Below, one piece after another: positions 1 to 5,665 of a stretch of DNA of 5,665 nt. Source of the stretch: WTJH01 sp049598145 (lineage in GTDB: Bacteria > Bacteroidota > Bacteroidia > Flavobacteriales > Flavobacteriaceae); the NCBI GenBank assembly GCA_049598145.1, contig JBMYNJ010000087.1, forward strand, positions 1 to 5,665, in the 5' to 3' direction. Every line of letters starts with the position of its first letter. Position 1 is the first letter of the stretch. Made by a program: the position numbers and the translations under genes. The notes under the pieces are model-generated. The model worked only from the letters and a program-made list of their open reading frames with translations. It was not told the origin of the DNA and made no database searches.

Positions 1-155
1 ATTATCCACGTTTCATCTTAAATGTAGCGAACGATGAAGTTTTTTGGATGGAAGAATTTCAGAAGGAAGACGAAAAAGAACTCGAGGCCACTGCCGAAGC
101 TCTGATGCAGGAGGCATTTGCTTTTTACGACAAAGAAATGGACGCTTTAGACTGA
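1..155 (+). CDS. Unrecognised acidic protein, C-terminal fragment
   Basis: This is the last 50 codons of an open frame that enters from the left edge (first full codon at position 3) and ends with TGA at 153-155. I do not recognise the family. The visible part starts with YPRFILNV, a short stretch that looks like a beta strand, followed by a strongly acidic segment likely to be helical (15 Asp/Glu against 4 Lys/Arg in 50 residues) that ends in EMDALD. There is no membrane segment and no cysteine. The stop lies 1 bp before the ATG of the PAP2 phosphatase gene on the same strand, so the two are probably translated from one message. The reading frame is well supported by the tight junction and the codon pattern. 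Whether the protein is small or long cannot be told, because its start is outside the window. Confidence 0.7.
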   Translation, partial: YPRFILNVANDEVFWMEEFQKEDEKELEATAEALMQEAFAFYDKEMDALD

Positions 156-156
156 T

Positions 157-726
157 ATGTGGGAAGGGATTCTGGCCGCCGATCAAGAATTTTTCCTTTG
201 GTTAAATAACCAAGGGACTCCTTTTTGGGACCCCTTTTGGTTGGCTGTTACCCATAAAGCCACAAACGTAGTCGTATATCTTTTAATTTGGGCCTATTTA
301 ATTCGAAAAACCACCTGGAAACAAGCCCTTTGGATCTTATTAGCTACAGGTCTTTTAATTTTAGTCACCGATCAAACCACCAACTTATTTAAGTCCGGGA
401 TTGGTCGTTTACGTCCTTGCCATCAAGAGGCTTTGGAGGGCTTGGTTCGCTTGGTAAAGAAATCTTGTGGGGGACGTTACAGTTTCTTTTCCGGGCATGC
501 CTCCAATTCTTTTGCCTTGGCTCTTTTCTTTGGGTTTTTAGTGAAACCTTATCAAAAACAATTGCCTTGGGTATTGGTGGGGATAGCCACTTTAATTGCT
601 TACAGTAGAGTTTACTTGGGGGTTCATTTTCCTACAGACATTATTGTGGGTGCGCTTGTCGGTAGCATTTACGGAACAGTGTTTTACTTGCTATGGAAAA
701 GATTTTTTTCTAAAAAAAAGGTTTAA
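157..726 (+). CDS. PAP2 family membrane phosphatase (phosphatidic acid phosphatase type 2 superfamily)
   Basis: This 189-residue integral membrane protein carries the three-part PAP2 signature: KSGIGRLRP at residues 79-87 (the Kx6RP motif), FFSGHAS at 110-116 (the PSGH motif, with Phe in place of Pro), and SR at 150-151 with His157 and Asp161 (the SRx5Hx3D motif). In this family His114 and His157 take part in phosphoryl transfer via a phosphohistidine. Hydrophobic segments near 36-49, 57-72, 115-130, 136-150 and 162-180 fit the usual membrane bundle. Known substrates of the family include phosphatidate, phosphatidylglycerophosphate, undecaprenyl pyrophosphate and lipid A phosphates; the sequence does not choose among them. 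The length is normal for a compact bacterial member. The ATG lies 1 bp after the upstream stop, with no clear Shine-Dalgarno sequence. The C-terminus is basic (KRFFSKKKV), and its stop interlocks with that of msrA on the other strand. Confidence 0.93.
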   Translation: MWEGILAADQEFFLWLNNQGTPFWDPFWLAVTHKATNVVVYLLIWAYLIRKTTWKQALWILLATGLLILVTDQTTNLFKSGIGRLRPCHQEALEGLVRLVKKSCGGRYSFFSGHASNSFALALFFGFLVKPYQKQLPWVLVGIATLIAYSRVYLGVHFPTDIIVGALVGSIYGTVFYLLWKRFFSKKKV

Positions 727-1382
727 TGATCGGTGTTTAATAACTCCGGGTATCGATTCTGAAATTTCCGAAGCCTGGGAATTGAAACACGTTGCACGTA
801 GGGATTGTTGGGATTCCTTTTTTCATAGTCCTGATGGTATTCTTCCGCATAATAGAACTTTTTTAAGGGTTTTACCTCAGTGACCAAGGGAGCATTAAAT
901 ATTTCAGCGGCTTCCAACTGCGCTATGTATTTTTGAATTATTTCTCGTTCTCCATCGGTGGTGTAAAAGGCAATGGAGCGGTATTGCGTACCTCGATCCG
1001 GACCTTGCCGATTAGGGGTGGTGGGATCGTGCGACCCAAAAAATACCTGTAATAAAGTTTTAAAGTTGACTATTGCAGGATCATAAATGACTTCTACGGC
1101 TTCAGCATGTCCTGTTTTTCCAGTTCCAATTTGATTGTAGTTGGGATTAATGGTATGCCCTCCTGCATATCCCGAGTAAACCTCCTCAACTCCACGTACG
1201 CTTTCAAAAATAGCTTCCACACACCAAAAACATCCGGCAGCAAAATAGGCTTTACGTGTTTCTTGGGGCCATTCTTGAGTTGGGGGGGTCCAAACGGGGT
1301 CTGGATAATTCACCGCAGGGCTAGATTGTACGCAGGTTTGAAGTGTCCAAATTAGGGCAATATAACTGAGTCCGATTTTCAT
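723..1382 (-). CDS. msrA: Peptide-methionine (S)-S-oxide reductase MsrA, probably exported
   Basis: This 219-residue protein reduces the S epimer of methionine sulfoxide in proteins. The MsrA fold begins near residue 45. GCFWC at 50-54 holds the catalytic Cys51, GHAEAVEVIYDP at 91-102 holds the conserved acidic residue Glu94, and GTQYRS (131-136) and FYYAEEYHQDY (176-186) are further family blocks. An N-terminal extension starts with Lys2, then a hydrophobic stretch (residues 3-15), then LQTC at 14-17. It looks like a signal peptide, possibly a degenerate lipobox with Cys17, so I infer a periplasmic or membrane-anchored enzyme; the lipoprotein reading is weak because Gln and Thr at -2 and -1 are unusual. 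The cysteines are 17, 51 and 54 only, so the C-terminal recycling cysteines of the E. coli type are absent and Cys54 may resolve the disulfide. The start is secure: Met1 is the only methionine. An A-rich leader precedes it, 23 bp after the glycosyltransferase stop. Confidence 0.95.
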   Translation of the reverse strand: MKIGLSYIALIWTLQTCVQSSPAVNYPDPVWTPPTQEWPQETRKAYFAAGCFWCVEAIFESVRGVEEVYSGYAGGHTINPNYNQIGTGKTGHAEAVEVIYDPAIVNFKTLLQVFFGSHDPTTPNRQGPDRGTQYRSIAFYTTDGEREIIQKYIAQLEAAEIFNAPLVTEVKPLKKFYYAEEYHQDYEKRNPNNPYVQRVSIPRLRKFQNRYPELLNTDH

Positions 1383-1405
1383 TTTTTATTTTAAATGTAG
1401 GAATT

Positions 1406-2527
1406 TTATTGGGGAATACCAGCCAATAAAGTTTGGGCAAATGTTTTCCAATTGGGATGTTCTGTAGCCCAAGAATTGTCCTTTTGAGATTTATTTTCCA
1501 GAATTTTTTCAATCCCTTGCGCTAAAGCTTTTGCCGAAGACTCCACCACAAAACCTTTAGGGTAGTCTTGAATTTGCTCTGCTAATCCACCAATGTTGGT
1601 AACCAGTAGGGGGGTGTTGTAATATATCCCCTGGGCAATGATCCCACTCTGGGTTCCTCGTTTGTAGGGCAAAACCAAAAGGCTTGCTGCACAGATATAG
1701 TCACGCAACTCTTTCGGACTTAAAAATGCATCGTTTAGATGGACAGAGGACTCTAAACCAGCAGCTCGGATTTGTTTTTGGTAGGGAGTTATAGGACTGT
1801 AAAAAGCACCACCAACCCGCAATTCAAACCTTATCCCTCTGGTTTCCCGAATGAATCGACAGGCTTCAATTAAATGGTCCAGCCCTTTGTATTCCCGAAC
1901 AAGTCCTGCAAAAACAAGCGTTGGTGTATCTTGTGGCCAGCCCAAATTTTTTCGTGCCTTAGATTTGGATTTTTTAGGGGGAAGATTCTCCGGGAGCGGG
2001 TGGGGGCTCCACCAAACTTTTTTAGGGGTATTCTTTTGAAGCTGCTGTGCTACATAGGGGGATAAACACATAAAAGCATCCATTGAATTGGCAAAAAAGC
2101 GGTTGAGATATTTCGTCCCAATAGAATTTTCATGAGGAGTCCAGTTATCCACCAGTCCCAGTCGGATGGTTTTGAAGCCTACCCGTCTGGCCAGAAAAGC
2201 CCAGCAGGGAGCAAAAAAAGGGGTCCAATACCGGAAAATAATTAGGTCTGCTTTTTCCTTTTTTAGCAGGTTTGAAATACGCAGCCATTGCCAAGGGGCA
2301 AAGCCGTGAATCATCTGCCGGATAGGAACAGAGGTCGATTGGTTTTTTTTTTGTCGTTGAGTTTTCCCAGGGAAAAAGATTTTGGGGTATTGCTGAGTAA
2401 AGCTCCAAAGGGACACCTGATGCCCCTCATTTTGCAGTGCTTCAGCGAGCAATACTTGGGTGTCCGATATTCCCCCTCGAAAGGGAGGTGCAGGCCCTAT
2501 TAATATAATTTTAAGGGGTTTTCCCAT
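1406..2527 (-). CDS. Glycosyltransferase, GT4-like (GT-B fold)
   Basis: This 373-residue soluble or peripheral protein looks like a two-domain GT-B glycosyltransferase. The N-terminal acceptor domain opens with LKIILIGPAPPFRGGISD (5-22), a beta strand and glycine-rich loop. It continues with QQYPKIFFPGKTQ (45-57), FRYWTPFFAP (98-107) and DNWTPHENSIG (127-137), a set I associate with a Bacteroidota glycosyltransferase subgroup. The donor domain starts near 203 with TLVFAGLVREYKGLDHLIEA (203-222) and contains LLVLPYKRGTQSGIIAQG (283-300) and NIGGLAEQI (311-319). The usual Ex7E signature of GT4 enzymes is not present; the equivalent segment reads TQSGIIAQG. Donor and acceptor are unknown; cell-surface polysaccharide or glycolipid synthesis is a guess. 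A basic linker (185-193) joins the domains. The start overlaps the end of the hydroxylase gene by 17 bp, which suggests coupled translation. A run of ten A residues covers codons 59-62. Confidence 0.9.
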   Translation of the reverse strand: MGKPLKIILIGPAPPFRGGISDTQVLLAEALQNEGHQVSLWSFTQQYPKIFFPGKTQRQKKNQSTSVPIRQMIHGFAPWQWLRISNLLKKEKADLIIFRYWTPFFAPCWAFLARRVGFKTIRLGLVDNWTPHENSIGTKYLNRFFANSMDAFMCLSPYVAQQLQKNTPKKVWWSPHPLPENLPPKKSKSKARKNLGWPQDTPTLVFAGLVREYKGLDHLIEACRFIRETRGIRFELRVGGAFYSPITPYQKQIRAAGLESSVHLNDAFLSPKELRDYICAASLLVLPYKRGTQSGIIAQGIYYNTPLLVTNIGGLAEQIQDYPKGFVVESSAKALAQGIEKILENKSQKDNSWATEHPNWKTFAQTLLAGIPQ

Positions 2528-3779
2528 GTTGGGGGGTCAAGTCAAAATTGGTTTTAAGCGCAAAAACGGAGATCAGGGTTAGGGTTAAATAGGAGAGGGT
2601 AGCCATCAAAAAGAAGGGGTATTCCATTCGAAAATAGGCCCAGTGTTCCGGCCATAATAGGAGTATCGTACTTAAGCCCACACGAAAAATCTCAAAGCTA
2701 TAACTCCATCGGTGTCCATCCATCAGCGAAGTATATCCAAAAATACTCAGGAAAATCAGCGCACCAATTAATCCTTTGATTGCTGTGGGTAACTGGGCAA
2801 AAGTGGCTAAATAGAAAAGTAAGATTGTGGTTACAGAAACGAATTGAAAAATCGCCCAGCCTTTTCTGAAATTCGATTGGGCAGGATTGTATTTTTCCAA
2901 ATTGTAAACATCTTCGACTAGGATTCGCGGGTGTTTTTGAGCGACATCTTTCGGGCGCCACCCGGTCGGGCGAAACCAGAGCGATAATTTATCGCTCCAT
3001 TTTTTAGTGTGCCAGGCGTCTTGAATTAACCCCCACAGATGCTGAAAATTGATCCATATCGGGTTCCAAGATTTAACCGGTTTAAGCACTCCATAAACAG
3101 GTGGTTCCGAGTCTAATTCTTCCTGAAAAGTCCCAAACATTCGATCCCAAACACAAAAAATAGCAGCTAAATTTTTGTCGATATAAATGGGATTAATGGC
3201 GTGATGAACCCGATGCTGGGAGGGAGTAACCAATACATATTCCAACCAGCCTAATTTTCCAATATGTTTGGTGTGGTACCAAAATTGTGCAAATAAATGT
3301 ATGGGAGCTAATAGATTAATCACTTTTTCGGGCACCCCTAAAACAGCTGCTGGGATGAGAAATAAGGCTCCGAATCCCAAAAGATTTGAAATACTTTGAC
3401 GCAAAGCACAGGCTAAATTAAATTCTTCACTGCTGTGATGAACGATGTGTTGATTCCAAAAAAAGTTCACATGGTGATTTAAGCGATGCGACCAATAGGA
3501 AGCAAAATCGATGCATACAAAAGCGATGCCATACAATAGGGGAGTAGATTCCCAAGACATCAGTGCCAAATGACTTTTTAACCAAGGGTAGGATACCAAA
3601 ATCAGGGCTAAACCCAACGAATCTTTTAAAATATTCGTTAAGCCGGAACTTAAACTGGAAAGGGTATCCATCAACCGATAGGTTTGATTTTTCTTCCAAT
3701 GCCCGTAAGCAATTTCTAATACAATAAGGACTAAGAAACCTGGAATCGCCCACAATAATGCCTTTGCATATGCCTCCAT
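2511..3779 (-). CDS. Sterol desaturase / fatty acid hydroxylase family protein, alkylglycerol monooxygenase-like
   Basis: This 422-residue membrane protein has the histidine clusters of the non-heme di-iron hydroxylase superfamily: SHRLNHH (97-103), QHIVHHSSEEFN (110-121), His161, His169 and His172 between helices, and SQHRVHH (187-193). Hydrophobic segments lie near 8-24, 54-66, 79-96, 133-167, 308-328, 335-350, 366-378 and 387-408. The HHSSEEFN block, the total length (human alkylglycerol monooxygenase has 445 residues) and a C-terminal membrane section containing SLMDGHRWSYSFEIFR (351-366) resemble alkylglycerol monooxygenase (TMEM195) more than the shorter C4-sterol or carotenoid hydroxylases. 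That enzyme opens the ether bond of alkylglycerols with tetrahydrobiopterin as cofactor; whether the bacterial homologue does this is unknown. The family call is strong and the substrate is inference. It lies 28 bp after secA and shares 17 bp with the following glycosyltransferase gene. Confidence 0.9.
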   Translation of the reverse strand: MEAYAKALLWAIPGFLVLIVLEIAYGHWKKNQTYRLMDTLSSLSSGLTNILKDSLGLALILVSYPWLKSHLALMSWESTPLLYGIAFVCIDFASYWSHRLNHHVNFFWNQHIVHHSSEEFNLACALRQSISNLLGFGALFLIPAAVLGVPEKVINLLAPIHLFAQFWYHTKHIGKLGWLEYVLVTPSQHRVHHAINPIYIDKNLAAIFCVWDRMFGTFQEELDSEPPVYGVLKPVKSWNPIWINFQHLWGLIQDAWHTKKWSDKLSLWFRPTGWRPKDVAQKHPRILVEDVYNLEKYNPAQSNFRKGWAIFQFVSVTTILLFYLATFAQLPTAIKGLIGALIFLSIFGYTSLMDGHRWSYSFEIFRVGLSTILLLWPEHWAYFRMEYPFFLMATLSYLTLTLISVFALKTNFDLTPQHGKTP

Positions 3780-3807
3780 AACAACATTTTACCCAAAAAT
3801 AATAAAA

Positions 3808-5665
3808 TTAAGGGTTATTTTCAGATAAGGTCCATTGTCCTGTTCGGAGCAGTGGTTCGGCTTGTTTAAATTTTACTGTTTTTAAGGTCCCCGTGTTGAC
3901 ATTACGAATGGTAACACGCTCGTTCCGACCAATTTTAGGTTGTTCCCGAACGATCGTTTCTACTACCGATCGGGAGGGATTAGAGCCCGCTTGAGCTCCC
4001 ACTTGTCGATTCCTAGCCGCCAATTCGTCTGTATTGAGCACTTCATCTTTGGACATTTGAAGCTTGTCGTTTTTCTTGGGCGCATGTGCTTCTTGTATTT
4101 GAGCATTTTGGGTGGGGAGTCCTCCTTTGATTAAGAAGGAAATCACTTCACGATTGAGTTTATCTAACATGGCTTTAAACAGCTCAAATGCTTCAAATTT
4201 ATAAATCAGCAAGGGGTCTTTTTGTTCGTGAACTGCCAATTGAACAGATTGCTTAAGTTCATCCATCTTTCGCAGATGGGTTTTCCAAGTTTCATCGATC
4301 AGCGCTAGGGTGATGTTCCGTTCAAAATCGTTCACTAGTTTTTTTCCTTCGGATTTATAAGCAGCTTCCAAATCGGTAACGACCTGCAGGGTTTTAATAC
4401 CATCCGTAAATGGAACGACGATTCTCTGGAATTGGTTGCCCGGTTTTTCATACACCTGTTTAATTACGGGGAAAGCCCGTTGGGCATTTTGAAGGGTTTT
4501 GTCCTGATAATGTTGCAACAAGGTGTCGTATAATCCATCGATAATTTCCTGTTCGGCTTGGTCTTGGAAAGCTTCTTCGGATAAAGGCGATTGAATAGCA
4601 AAATTACTGATCAGTTCGAACTCGAAATTCTTGTAGTCGTTCGTCGCTTTATTACTGTTTACGATTAATTCACAACTGTCGTAAAGCATGTTAGCAATAT
4701 CCAATTGTAAGCGGTCTCCGAGCAGTGCGTGTTTCCGACGTTTGTAAATAACCTCTCGTTGTGCATTCATCACATCGTCGTATTCTAATAGACGTTTACG
4801 AATCCCAAAGTTGTTTTCTTCCACTTTTTTCTGGGCTCTTTCGATGGATTTGGTCATCATCGAATGCTGGATAACTTCTCCTTCTTCCAAGCCCATACGA
4901 TCCATTACTTTGGCAACGCGTTCCGAACCGAAGAGTCGCATCAAATTATCTTCTAGCGAGACATAGAATTGTGAGCTTCCGGGGTCTCCTTGACGTCCGG
5001 ATCGTCCGCGAAGCTGTCGATCCACTCGGCGAGAATCGTGACGCTCAGTTCCGATGATTGCTAAGCCACCTGCGGCTTTAACTTCATCGGAAAGTTTGAT
5101 ATCCGTTCCCCGTCCAGCCATATTGGTTGCGATGGTCACAATCCCGGCTTTTCCGGCTTCAGTCACAATATCGGCTTCTTTTTTGTGGAGTTTAGCGTTG
5201 AGTACGTTGTGCTTAATTTTTCGAATCTGCAACATTTTGCTCAACAATTCCGAGATTTCTACAGAAGTTGTTCCAATCAGTACTGGCCGTCCTGCATGCG
5301 CCAGTTTGGTAACTTCTTCTATAACCGCATTATATTTTTCCCGTTTGGTTTTATAGATCAAATCGTTCTGATCGTCTCGGGCAATCGGACGATTGGTTGG
5401 TATTTCTACGACATCAAGCTCATAGATTTCCCAAAATTCCCCAGCTTCGGTCACGGCAGTTCCCGTCATTCCGGCAAGTTTGTGATACATCCGGAAGTAA
5501 TTTTGTAGGGTGATCGTGGCAAAAGTTTGGGTAGCTGCTTCAATTTTTACACTTTCCTTAGCCTCAATTGCCTGATGGAGTCCATCGGAATATCGTCTTC
5601 CTTCCATGATCCGCCCCGTTTGTTCATCGACAATTTTAACCTTATTGTCCATGAGCACATATTCG
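3808..5665 (-). CDS. secA: Preprotein translocase ATPase SecA, 5' end outside the window
   Basis: SecA drives secretory proteins through SecYEG using ATP. The frame stays open to the right edge, reading EYVLMDNKVKIVDEQTGR, so the GTG at 5656-5658 is an internal valine codon and not a start. About 618 C-terminal residues are visible; perhaps 480-500 are missing if the length is usual for Bacteroidota. Numbering from that valine: GRRYSDGLHQA (20-30), the helicase block LAGMTGTAVTEAGEF (61-75), NBD2 with IGTTSVEISELL (128-139), IATNMAGRGTDIKL (176-189), GTERHDSRRVD (203-213) and QLRGRSGRQGDPG (215-227, arginine finger region), then the helical wing and scaffold with LEYDDVMNAQREVIYKRR (291-308) and IDETWKTHLRKMDELKQSV (454-472). 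The segment near 335-445 is longer than in E. coli, as expected for this lineage. The C-terminus (GRNERVTIRNVNTG onward) has no cysteine, so the zinc-binding SecB/ribosome tail is absent. It is the first visible gene of the leftward run. Confidence 0.98.
   Translation of the reverse strand, partial: EYVLMDNKVKIVDEQTGRIMEGRRYSDGLHQAIEAKESVKIEAATQTFATITLQNYFRMYHKLAGMTGTAVTEAGEFWEIYELDVVEIPTNRPIARDDQNDLIYKTKREKYNAVIEEVTKLAHAGRPVLIGTTSVEISELLSKMLQIRKIKHNVLNAKLHKKEADIVTEAGKAGIVTIATNMAGRGTDIKLSDEVKAAGGLAIIGTERHDSRRVDRQLRGRSGRQGDPGSSQFYVSLEDNLMRLFGSERVAKVMDRMGLEEGEVIQHSMMTKSIERAQKKVEENNFGIRKRLLEYDDVMNAQREVIYKRRKHALLGDRLQLDIANMLYDSCELIVNSNKATNDYKNFEFELISNFAIQSPLSEEAFQDQAEQEIIDGLYDTLLQHYQDKTLQNAQRAFPVIKQVYEKPGNQFQRIVVPFTDGIKTLQVVTDLEAAYKSEGKKLVNDFERNITLALIDETWKTHLRKMDELKQSVQLAVHEQKDPLLIYKFEAFELFKAMLDKLNREVISFLIKGGLPTQNAQIQEAHAPKKNDKLQMSKDEVLNTDELAARNRQVGAQAGSNPSRSVVETIVREQPKIGRNERVTIRNVNTGTLKTVKFKQAEPLLRTGQWTLSENNP

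Noticed and set aside
701..790. Possible terminator for msrA: T-rich run after the stop with a short TTCC/GGAA inverted repeat in the msrA 3' end
   Set aside because: The repeat is only 4-5 bp, sits well upstream of the T run, and is inside coding sequence; not enough for an intrinsic terminator.
2145..2408. 87-residue open frame on the minus strand inside the glycosyltransferase gene
   Set aside because: It has no recognisable domain and is a shadow frame of the glycosyltransferase; it matters only as the continuation after slippage at the A10 tract.
2531..2536. Six-G run just upstream of the glycosyltransferase start
   Set aside because: On the coding strand it is C-rich, so it is not a ribosome binding site, and it encodes Thr-Pro in the hydroxylase C-terminus; too short to suggest slippage.
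3794..3801. TATTTTTG on the minus strand, matching the Bacteroidota -7 promoter pattern TAnnTTTG, 15 bp before the hydroxylase start
   Set aside because: No TTG lies at the expected distance upstream (the triplet on the minus strand is TGA), the leader would be only about 8 nt, and one such match is expected often in AT-rich DNA.
5054..5508. Open frames of 100 and 107 residues on the plus strand opposite secA
   Set aside because: They lie antisense to strongly conserved SecA motifs and show no family features; they are best explained by the constraint on the secA codons.
5656..5658. GTG as a start codon for a short SecA
   Set aside because: The frame continues upstream to the window edge with residues (EYV) typical of SecA at this point, and the protein would lack NBD1.
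1..5665. Search for a mobile element, CRISPR array, toxin-antitoxin pair or anti-phage system
   Set aside because: All recognised genes are housekeeping or envelope functions, codon character looks even throughout, and there are no repeats, integrases or nucleases.

Overview
The window looks like ordinary chromosome from a member of the Bacteroidota, most likely the class Flavobacteriia. This is inferred from four things: the long SecA type with an inserted helical segment and no zinc-binding C-terminal tail, a glycosyltransferase subtype that I associate with that phylum, AT-rich starts without clear Shine-Dalgarno sequences, and moderately AT-rich DNA. No taxonomic marker such as rRNA is present, and I could not run a search.

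Layout: a rightward pair occupies the left end (the 3' end of an unrecognised acidic protein, then a PAP2-type membrane phosphatase 1 bp later). It meets a leftward run of four genes at position 723-726, where the two TAA stop codons interlock in the palindrome TTAA. Read in their own direction (right to left), the leftward genes are secA (5' end outside the window), a sterol desaturase/fatty acid hydroxylase family membrane protein resembling alkylglycerol monooxygenase, a GT4-like glycosyltransferase whose start overlaps the previous stop by 17 bp, and an exported peptide-methionine (S)-S-oxide reductase (MsrA). Gaps within this run are 28 bp, -17 bp and 23 bp, so co-transcription is plausible. 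No stretch over about 30 bp is left without a gene.

The genes share an envelope theme: protein export (SecA), lipid modification (PAP2 phosphatase, di-iron hydroxylase), sugar transfer and repair of oxidised exported proteins (MsrA). Only the overlapping hydroxylase-glycosyltransferase pair suggests direct functional coupling, and even that is inference.

I saw no RNA gene, mobile element, CRISPR array, large repeat or convincing terminator, and no new multi-gene system. The points most worth checking are a 10-A tract inside the glycosyltransferase gene that could cause slippage, the tightly coupled hydroxylase-glycosyltransferase pair, and an MsrA that lacks C-terminal recycling cysteines and any internal methionine.
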